From Actinomycetes bacterium (lineage in GTDB: Bacteria; Actinomycetota; Actinomycetes; Actinomycetales; Demequinaceae), in NCBI GenBank assembly GCA_023428185.1, contig JAEYYZ010000128.1, positions 1 to 12,673 of the forward strand: 12,673 nucleotides of DNA. Direction: 5' to 3'. A program made the position numbers and the translations under genes. The notes under the pieces were generated by a model, which saw only the letters and a program-made list of their open reading frames with translations, had not been told where the DNA came from and made no database searches. Within the stretch, counting starts at the first letter, position 1, and each line of letters begins with the position of its first letter. This document shows, piece after piece, positions 7,482-12,673 of the stretch.

Positions 7482-8524
7482 CCGAGACCCCTCCCCCCGC
7501 GCCAGAGGTTCAGGATCCGAGTGCTGGACAGGAGCCTGTAGCCGACACGCCAACTGTGGCTCAAGACGCGCCCGTCTCGCCCGCCCGCGAGGCGCTCGCT
7601 GCCGTTCGCACCGAGGTAGGCAAAGCCGTAGTGGGCCAGGATCGCGCCGTCACCGGCCTTGTCATTGCGTTGCTGTGCAACGGGCACGTCTTTCTTGAGG
7701 GGGTACCTGGAGTAGCCAAGACTCTCCTCGTTCGCACTCTTGGTCAGGCTCTGGGTCTCGAGTTCTCGCGCGTGCAGTTCACCCCTGACTTGATGCCTGG
7801 AGATATCACGGGCTCACTCGTTTACGACGCTCGCACCGCGGCATTTTCCTTCCGTGAAGGCCCTGTGTTCACTAACCTGCTGCTCGCCGACGAGATCAAC
7901 CGCACTCCTCCCAAGACCCAAAGCTCGCTCTTGGAAGCCATGGAAGAGCGTCAAGTGACGGTGGACGGACAGTCGCGCCCGCTTCCCTCACCGTTCTTGG
8001 TCATCGCCACTCAGAACCCCATTGAGTACGAAGGCACGTACCCCTTGCCTGAAGCGCAACTGGACCGATTCATGCTCAAGATTCCCGTGGGCATGCCCGA
8101 ACGCGCCGCCGAGGCGGAGATCTTGCGCCGCCACGCCAACGGCTTCTCCCCGCGAGACTTGGCGGCCGCAGGCGTGCGTGCCGTGGCATCGGCCAAAGAT
8201 CTTGAAGCGGGACGTGCCGAGGTGGCGCAGGTGGAAATCTCGGACGACGTCATCGGCTATGTGGTGGATGTGTGCCGGGCCACCCGAGAGGCCCCTTCGG
8301 TAGCCCTGGGCGTGTCCCCTCGCGGTGCTACGGCGCTCTTGGCCACATCGAGGGCGTGGGCATGGATGCGGGGACGCACCTTTGTCTCACCCGACGACGT
8401 CAAGGCGCTCGCCGCGTGGACGCTCTCGCACCGCATGCAGTTGCGCCCCGAGGCTCAACTCGAGGGCGTGACCACCGAGGCCGTGTTGGCTACCGTGCTC
8501 GCCACGGTTCCTGTGCCCCGGTAG
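7478..8524 (+). CDS. moxR: MoxR-family AAA+ ATPase (Rv3692/MoxR2-like)
   Basis: A 348-residue AAA+ ATPase of the MoxR family, cytosolic and expected to form a hexameric ring. Motifs are complete: Walker A G-V-P-G-V-A-K-T at 75-82, Walker B L-L-L-A-D-E-I-N-R at 134-142, sensor 1 A-T-Q-N-P at 177-181, the E-A-Q-L-D-R-F motif at 192-198 supplying the arginine finger (Arg197), and sensor 2 in G-V-S-P-R-G (Arg282) within the C-terminal lid. The first 30 or so residues are Pro/Glu/Ala-rich and probably disordered, an extension before the conserved core that begins around residue 35. MoxR proteins act as chaperones that activate or assemble partner proteins, often with DUF58 or von Willebrand A-type partners. 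Here the DUF58 gene follows 4 nt after its stop. The start is GTG at 7478 (GTGA overlap) with GTGAGGT about 9 nt upstream. No protease domain is present. Confidence 0.95.
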   Translation: MTETPPPAPEVQDPSAGQEPVADTPTVAQDAPVSPAREALAAVRTEVGKAVVGQDRAVTGLVIALLCNGHVFLEGVPGVAKTLLVRTLGQALGLEFSRVQFTPDLMPGDITGSLVYDARTAAFSFREGPVFTNLLLADEINRTPPKTQSSLLEAMEERQVTVDGQSRPLPSPFLVIATQNPIEYEGTYPLPEAQLDRFMLKIPVGMPERAAEAEILRRHANGFSPRDLAAAGVRAVASAKDLEAGRAEVAQVEISDDVIGYVVDVCRATREAPSVALGVSPRGATALLATSRAWAWMRGRTFVSPDDVKALAAWTLSHRMQLRPEAQLEGVTTEAVLATVLATVPVPR

Positions 8525-8528
8525 GCAC

Positions 8529-9821
8529 ATGTACATCACCGGGTGGACGGCGGCGTTGGCGCTCTTGGGTGCCATCCCGTCCTTCATGCTTCAAAGCCGC
8601 GCGGTGGCGTGGTGGTGGCTCTTTGCAGTTCTCGCGGTGGCACTGGTGGATGCGCTCATGGCGCCCTCCGTCCGTTCCCTTGGAGTACGCAGAGTGGTAC
8701 CTGGTTCAGTGCGCCTCACAGAGAGCACCGAGTCCACCATCGAATTGGCCAATGTCTCTTCCCGAACCGTGCGGGGTGCCGTGCGGGACGCATGGACTCC
8801 CAGTGCTGGGGCCGGCCTCAACCGCCACACATTCGCCTTGAAGCCCGGAGATGCCACACAGCGGACCACTCCGTTGCGTCCCACCCGCCGGGGAGACCGC
8901 AAAGGCGCCGCCGTCACCATCCGCACTGAAGGACCTCTACGCCTCGCGGGGCGCCAGAAGTCAATTCCCGTAGCGACCACACTGCGAGTGCTTCCCGAGT
9001 TCGCTTCCCGCAAGCACTTGCCTTCACGGCTCGCGCGACTACGTGAGATGGATGGCATGAGTCCCGTCTTGCTGCGGGGCGCTGGGAGCGAGTTCGACAG
9101 CCTGCGCGAATACGTCATTGGAGATGACGTACGCACCATTGACTGGAGGGCTAGCGCTCGCCGTGCCGATGTCGTGGTGCGCACCTACAGGCCCGAGCGC
9201 GACAGGCGCGTGTTCATTGTGGTGGACACTGCGCGACTCTCTGCAGTGCGTGTGGGCAATGCGCCACGCCTCGAGGCATCGATTGAGGCGGCGTTGTTGC
9301 TCACTGCACTCGCGAGCCGCGCCGGTGATCGTGTGTTCGTCACGGCGTTTGACCGGGTGGAAAGAACACGCGCTATGGGTTCCACGGGAGCGTCGATCAT
9401 GCCGTCCGTAGCCTCCGCGCTGGCGGTGATTGATCCATCGCTCGTGGAACTGGACTGGGCGGGAGTGACGCGTCTGGTGCGAGAACGGCTCTCTCAAAGG
9501 TCGCTCATCGTGTTGCTCACCACTGTGGACGCCGCCATGATCGACGGTGGCGGTTTGCGGGCGGTATCCGCTCTTCAAGCTGACCACCAGGTGCTCATCG
9601 CCTCTGTGGACGACCCGGATGTGGCAGAAATGCTCTCGGGCAGGCGGAGCGCGGATGAGGTCTACACCGCTGCCGCAGCGGCTCGCGGCATCATCGAACG
9701 CGAGGCCGTGGAGACACGGTTGCGTCAAGGCGGCGCAGAGGTAGTCACCGCGTTGCCGGACGACATCGCTCCAGCCGTGGCCGATGCCTATTTGGCGCTC
9801 AAGGCATCGGGAAAGTTGTAG
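8529..9821 (+). CDS. DUF58 domain membrane-anchored protein (Rv3693-like)
   Basis: A 430-residue protein with two N-terminal hydrophobic segments (about 7-21 and 26-44), a beta-rich region (about 50-160) and the DUF58 signature at about 184-221: G-A-G-S-E-F-D-S-L-R-E-Y, G-D-D-V-R-T-I-D-W and R-T-Y-R-P-E-R-D. After it comes a von Willebrand A-like fold, starting V-F-I-V-V-D at 228-233. In place of the metal site D-x-S-x-S it reads D233-T-A-R-L, so the two serines are missing and the metal site is probably not functional. DUF58 proteins are the standard partners of MoxR ATPases. The gene is the last of the plus-strand run, starting at ATG 8529, 4 nt after the moxR stop, with only a weak GGTAGG upstream. 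The C-terminal 100 residues are ordinary alpha/beta sequence without a recognised motif. Confidence 0.92.
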   Translation: MYITGWTAALALLGAIPSFMLQSRAVAWWWLFAVLAVALVDALMAPSVRSLGVRRVVPGSVRLTESTESTIELANVSSRTVRGAVRDAWTPSAGAGLNRHTFALKPGDATQRTTPLRPTRRGDRKGAAVTIRTEGPLRLAGRQKSIPVATTLRVLPEFASRKHLPSRLARLREMDGMSPVLLRGAGSEFDSLREYVIGDDVRTIDWRASARRADVVVRTYRPERDRRVFIVVDTARLSAVRVGNAPRLEASIEAALLLTALASRAGDRVFVTAFDRVERTRAMGSTGASIMPSVASALAVIDPSLVELDWAGVTRLVRERLSQRSLIVLLTTVDAAMIDGGGLRAVSALQADHQVLIASVDDPDVAEMLSGRRSADEVYTAAAAARGIIEREAVETRLRQGGAEVVTALPDDIAPAVADAYLALKASGKL

Positions 9822-9824
9822 CGA

Positions 9825-9842
9825 GGCGGCAACTAGGCCGCC
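9825..9842. terminator. GC-rich hairpin between the convergent DUF58 and spoIIM genes
   Basis: A perfect 6-bp stem, GGCGGC at 9825-9830 and GCCGCC at 9837-9842, encloses a 6-nt loop AACTAG that contains the spoIIM stop codon. It begins 3 nt after the DUF58 stop. The stem works on both strands, which suits a shared terminator for two genes meeting tail to tail 11 nt apart. There is no T run on either side, so it may be a weak or U-less terminator, or only limit read-through. Confidence 0.45.
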
Positions 9843-10828
9843 ACCGGCGCTTGCTCCACTCGGAAGTCCACGTCGTCATCTCCCGAGGCTCCCCCACGCA
9901 CCGCCTCGCGGCCTGCAACAAAGACGTAGACCCAAAACGCGATGAACGCGACGGACCCAATCACGATCTTGACCGGCCACGGCATGGTGGACGGGGTCAC
10001 GAATCCTTCAATGAGCCCCGAGACGAACAGGGTGATCGCCAGACCGAGCGCTACCGAGAACGTCACCTTGCCCTCCTCAGCGAGCGCGGCACCCCTGGTT
10101 CTGTTGCCAGGCACCACCATGGTCCAAAACAAGCGGATTCCGGCCCCTGCGGCAACGAACACCGCACTGAGTTCAAGCAAGCCGTGAGGGATGATCAGCT
10201 GAAAGAAGATGTCCAACTGGCCGTGCTCTGCCATGATCGCGGCGGCCACTCCCAATTGGATCACCGTGTTGTACATCAAGATCAGCGGGAAGATGCCGGT
10301 GATGCCAAACGCGATGCATTGCGCCGCAAGCCAAGCGTTGTTGGTCCATACCCTGGCCGCAAAGGAAGCGTTGTCGTACTCGGTGTAGTAACTCGCGAAT
10401 TCTTCTTGCGCGATTTGCGCCCTCGTCTCAGCAGAGCCCACGAGCTCGAGTGCTTCTGGGGTGTTGAGCGTGTACTGAGCGCTGATAGCCGCGAGCACGA
10501 TCACTGCGAGCGACACCCCTGCGCCCCACCACCGCACCCGGTAAAGCGCGGCAGGAAGGCTCCGCGTGAAGTACCTGGAGAAGTCGGAGGTGCGCACGTG
10601 GTGCGTGCCCGTGAGCCACACTCTCGACTGAGCGAGCAACATGCTGAGGCGGGTGATGAGGGCGGGGTCAGGGGCAGCGGAACGCACAGTGGACAGGTCG
10701 GCGGCAGTGGACCTATAGAGCACGGTCATTTCGTCCGCTTCGGCACCGGTGCGGCGGCGCGAGCGCGCCAGTTGCTGGAGTCGCTGCCAGCGCGGCTCCC
10801 TCACTGCTGCCAAAGCGTCAATGTCCAC
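9833..10828 (-). CDS. SpoIIM (stage II sporulation protein M) family membrane protein (Rv3694c-like)
   Basis: A 331-residue membrane protein. The first 95 residues are helical and charged (cytoplasmic); transmembrane segments follow at about 100-120, 165-200, 208-235, 255-275 and 285-305, and the C-terminus is acidic. The family mark I-I-P-H-G-L-L-E-L at 212-220, within the SpoIIM core, is clear. In Bacillus, SpoIIM helps recruit the SpoIID/SpoIIP wall-degrading enzymes during engulfment, but no sporulation gene is seen here and actinobacterial members occur in MoxR clusters, so the sporulation role should not be transferred. It is the only inverted gene of the cluster, convergent with DUF58 and divergent from the RDD gene. 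The start is GTG at 10828, with no Shine-Dalgarno but a CATCGT exactly 6 nt upstream, so a leaderless message is likely. The longest antisense frame over this gene is an artefact of its hydrophobic codons. Confidence 0.9.
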   Translation of the reverse strand: MDIDALAAVREPRWQRLQQLARSRRRTGAEADEMTVLYRSTAADLSTVRSAAPDPALITRLSMLLAQSRVWLTGTHHVRTSDFSRYFTRSLPAALYRVRWWGAGVSLAVIVLAAISAQYTLNTPEALELVGSAETRAQIAQEEFASYYTEYDNASFAARVWTNNAWLAAQCIAFGITGIFPLILMYNTVIQLGVAAAIMAEHGQLDIFFQLIIPHGLLELSAVFVAAGAGIRLFWTMVVPGNRTRGAALAEEGKVTFSVALGLAITLFVSGLIEGFVTPSTMPWPVKIVIGSVAFIAFWVYVFVAGREAVRGGASGDDDVDFRVEQAPVAA

Positions 10829-10860
10829 GTCGCTACGATGCCATATAGGAGGGCTACCGC
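10829..10860. promoter_or_regulatory. 32-bp divergent promoter region between spoIIM-like and RDD genes
   Basis: Only 32 bp separate the two start codons. On the plus strand TACGAT at 10834-10839 is a good -10 match and would start transcription near 10846, just before the Shine-Dalgarno of the RDD gene. On the minus strand the overlapping CATCGT (10840-10835) lies at -12 to -7 of the spoIIM GTG. The two -10 candidates therefore share the same base pairs, so RNA polymerase could probably serve only one direction at a time. No -35 boxes are obvious. Confidence 0.4.
10847..10853 (+). promoter_or_regulatory. Shine-Dalgarno of the RDD gene
   Basis: AGGAGGG lies 7 nt before the ATG at 10861. The distance favours this ATG over the second in-frame ATG at 10867. 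It is one of the two strongest ribosome sites in the window, in contrast to the SD-less divergent spoIIM start. Confidence 0.75.
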
Positions 10861-11685
10861 ATGAGCATGAACGATGACATCATCCTTGGCGAGGGCGTGG
10901 CGATCGACGCAGGGGCGGCTCCCGTGACCCTGCGCATCGCCTCCGGCGCCATCGATGTGCTGGTAGTGGGCGCCGTCCTATGGTTCGCGATCTACGTGTC
11001 GAGCCCGCTCCTCAATGTTCTCAACGGAGCCATGCAGGGTGCCCTGGTGGTGACCATTGTGGTGCTCACACTCGTGGTGTTCCCTGCCACCGCCGAGACG
11101 CTCACTCGAGGCTTGAGTCCAGGCAGGCTCGCCGTGGGGTTACGCATTGTGCGCGACGATGGCGGGCCCATCACGGCGCGCCACGCGTTTGGCAGGGCGC
11201 TGGTTGGCGTCTTGGAGCTCTACGCGACAGTGGGCCTCATCGCCATCACCACGTCCATGCTCTCGGATCGCGGAAAGCGCGTAGGCGACATCATGGTGGG
11301 CACCTTCTCCATGCGCACTCGGGGTGGTCGCAAAATGCTTCCTCCGGTTGCTATGCCGTATTCCTTACAAGAATGGGCACGCACTGCGGACATCACTCGC
11401 CTACCCGACGGATTGGCCCTCACCGCGAGGCTGTTCTTGAGCCGCGCGGCGTCCATGGAAGTGAACGTTCGAGCCCGTCTTGGCACCCGCATCAGCGACG
11501 ACCTCTTGGTTCACGTATCGCCCCGGCCGCCAGTGGGCACACATCCCGAGAACTTCATTGCGGCCGTGGTGGCAGCACGCCGAGACCGCGAGTATTCCGT
11601 GGCGATACAGATGGATGCCGCAAATAGGCGCGAGGCCGAACGTTTGGCGCGCTTGCCTTTTGGCATTCCCGACGTGGAGAACTGA
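10861..11685 (+). CDS. RDD-family membrane protein with C-terminal extension (Rv3695-like)
   Basis: A 274-residue protein. The N-terminal half is an RDD domain: transmembrane segments at about 29-48, 58-77 and 112-133, with the family residues in L-R-I-A-S-G-A-I-D-V (Arg25, Asp32), S-P-G-R-L-A-V-G-L-R-I-V and S-D-R-G-K-R-V-G-D-I-M-V-G-T (135-148). RDD proteins are small membrane proteins, some linked to ion transport, most without a known role. The C-terminal 120 residues (about 155-274) are soluble, rich in Arg and Ala, and match no domain I know; the piece R-L-P-D-G-L-A-L-T-A-R-L-F-L-S-R-A starts it. I recall a comparable tail in the mycobacterial homologue. The start is ATG 10861, supported by AGGAGGG 7 nt upstream. 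It diverges from the spoIIM gene and converges with ahcY. A 13-bp tandem repeat covers its stop codon. Confidence 0.88.
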   Translation: MSMNDDIILGEGVAIDAGAAPVTLRIASGAIDVLVVGAVLWFAIYVSSPLLNVLNGAMQGALVVTIVVLTLVVFPATAETLTRGLSPGRLAVGLRIVRDDGGPITARHAFGRALVGVLELYATVGLIAITTSMLSDRGKRVGDIMVGTFSMRTRGGRKMLPPVAMPYSLQEWARTADITRLPDGLALTARLFLSRAASMEVNVRARLGTRISDDLLVHVSPRPPVGTHPENFIAAVVAARRDREYSVAIQMDAANRREAERLARLPFGIPDVEN

Positions 11686-11709
11686 CCTGGACAACTGACC
11701 TGGACAACT
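11681..11709. repeat. 13-bp tandem direct repeat over the RDD stop codon
   Basis: The unit ACTGACCTGGACA occurs twice in a row (11681-11693 and 11694-11706), followed by the first three bases of a third copy. The TGA of the RDD gene (11683-11685) lies in the first unit. It looks like a recent slippage duplication in the short gap between convergent genes. Confidence 0.85.
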
Positions 11710-11736
11710 AAAAGGCACGCCCCACAACCTCAGGCG

Positions 11737-12673
11737 CTAGTAGCGGTAATGCTCGCTCTTGAAGGGCCCCTGCACGCCCACGCCCAAATACTGGGCTTGA
11801 TCGTCGGTGAGCTCAGTGAGGCGCACGCCTAAAGCGTCCAGGTGCAAGCGGGCCACCTTCTCATCCAACTCCTTGGGCAACCTGTGAACCCCCAACGGGT
11901 AAGCGCTGAGGTTGGTCCACAATTCGATCTGCGCGAGCACTTGGTTGGTGAATGAGGTGCTCATGACAAAGCTGGGATGTCCAGTGGCGTTTCCCAGGTT
12001 CATGAGGCGGCCCTCGCTGAGCACGATGACGGAGTGGCCATCCGCGAACGTCCACTCGTCTACCTGGGGCTTGATGGGTTCACGCTTGGCGCCCGAGCGA
12101 GCCAACCCCGCCATGTCAATCTCGTTGTCAAAGTGGCCCACGTTCGCCACGATCGCCTTATTCTTCATGGACGACATGTGTTCAAGGCGAATGATGTCCT
12201 TGTTGCCTGTAGTGGTGATGAAGAAATCAGCCCTGCTGACATAGTCCTCAACGCGCGCTACTTCGTAACCGTCCATCGCCGCTTGGAGCGCGCAGATGGG
12301 GTCAATCTCAGTGACAACAACGCGGGCACCTTGGCCCCGCAGCGCTTCTGCCGCGCCCTTGCCCACGTCGCCGTATCCGCACACTACGGCGATCTTGCCG
12401 CCCATGAGCACGTCGGTGGCGCGGTTAAGGCCGTCTGGCAGTGAATGTCTGATGCCGTAGCGGTTATCGAATTTGGACTTGGTTACCGAGTCATTGACGT
12501 TGATCGCGGGGAACAGCAGCTCTCCGCGGGCATGCATCTGATCTAGACGATGTACGCCAGTGGTGGTCTCTTCACTCACGCCCACAATTCCTTGGGACAT
12601 GCGGGTAAAGCGTTGCGGGTCCTGAGCCAATGATCGACGCAGTACAGCGCGCATCGCCTCGACCTCAGGGTTG
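11737..12673 (-). CDS. ahcY: S-adenosylhomocysteine hydrolase (adenosylhomocysteinase), C-terminal part
   Basis: About 312 codons of the minus-strand gene are visible; the N-terminal third lies beyond the window edge. The enzyme splits S-adenosylhomocysteine into adenosine and homocysteine, keeping SAM-dependent methylation running and feeding methionine recycling; it is cytosolic, NAD-dependent and usually tetrameric. Visible signatures are [11 protein letters not shown], the catalytic segment [11 protein letters not shown] (the Lys and Asp that bind substrate), the NAD-binding loop [17 protein letters not shown] and the C-terminal K-S-E-H-Y-R-Y that completes the cofactor site of the neighbouring subunit. 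The frame is open to the edge, with N-P-E-V-E-A-M before the first internal Met, so that Met is not the start. All expected motifs are intact. The gene converges with the RDD gene over a 51-bp gap with no clear terminator. Confidence 0.97.
   Translation of the reverse strand, partial: NPEVEAMRAVLRRSLAQDPQRFTRMSQGIVGVSEETTTGVHRLDQMHARGELLFPAINVNDSVTKSKFDNRYGIRHSLPDGLNRATDVLMGGKIAVVCGYGDVGKGAAEALRGQGARVVVTEIDPICALQAAMDGYEVARVEDYVSRADFFITTTGNKDIIRLEHMSSMKNKAIVANVGHFDNEIDMAGLARSGAKREPIKPQVDEWTFADGHSVIVLSEGRLMNLGNATGHPSFVMSTSFTNQVLAQIELWTNLSAYPLGVHRLPKELDEKVARLHLDALGVRLTELTDDQAQYLGVGVQGPFKSEHYRY

Noticed and set aside
9833..10828. SpoIIM as evidence of a sporulating organism
   Set aside because: No other sporulation gene is present and SpoIIM-family proteins are common in MoxR clusters of non-sporulating actinobacteria.
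9851..10864. A 337-codon plus-strand open frame covering the spoIIM gene
   Set aside because: It is exactly antisense to a well-recognised SpoIIM protein; its translation is dominated by His, Arg, Asp and Glu, as expected when hydrophobic codons are read backwards, and it matches no family.

Overview
The window is a compact, high-GC, gene-dense stretch of an actinobacterial chromosome. The co-directional mtrA-mtrB-lpqB trio, a ComF-family gene just beyond it and ahcY (sahH) at the other end are a typical actinobacterial arrangement. Heavy GTG start use, several genes without Shine-Dalgarno (SD) sequences and the protein styles fit a Micrococcales-like member of Actinomycetota, but the genus cannot be settled from the sequence. 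Almost every base is coding; there is no rRNA, tRNA, CRISPR array, insertion sequence or phage gene.

Layout. (1) Bases 1-224, minus: N-terminal part of a ComF-like phosphoribosyltransferase with a Cys4 zinc finger. (2) Bases 346-4384, minus: mtrA (response regulator), mtrB (sensor kinase), lpqB (lipoprotein), joined by start/stop overlaps and read as one operon. (3) Bases 4468-9821, plus: five tightly packed genes: a multi-pass membrane protein with a GPDPase-membrane-like domain, a DUF4129 protein, a DUF4350 protein, a MoxR-family AAA+ ATPase and a DUF58 protein. (4) Bases 9833-10828, minus: a SpoIIM-family membrane protein, convergent with DUF58. (5) Bases 10861-11685, plus: an RDD-family membrane protein, divergent from spoIIM across 32 bp. 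(6) Bases 11737-12673, minus: the C-terminal two thirds of S-adenosylhomocysteine hydrolase, running off the edge.

How they work together. MtrAB-LpqB is the envelope and cell-division two-component system of actinobacteria. Regions 3-5 form a seven-gene MoxR system. From memory, its order and orientation, including the single inverted spoIIM gene, match Mycobacterium tuberculosis Rv3689-Rv3695 (moxR2 = Rv3692), which has no firmly established function. My inference is that the AAA+ ATPase and the DUF58 protein form a membrane-linked chaperone or assembly machine, with the DUF4129, DUF4350, SpoIIM and RDD proteins as its membrane partners or clients. In M. tuberculosis this cluster lies far from mtrAB; here it sits between ahcY and mtrA and shares an intergenic region with mtrA.

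The points most worth a second look are that linkage, the degenerate metal-binding motif in DUF58, and a recurring CANCRT hexamer placed exactly 6 nt upstream of three SD-less start codons, which suggests leaderless transcripts.
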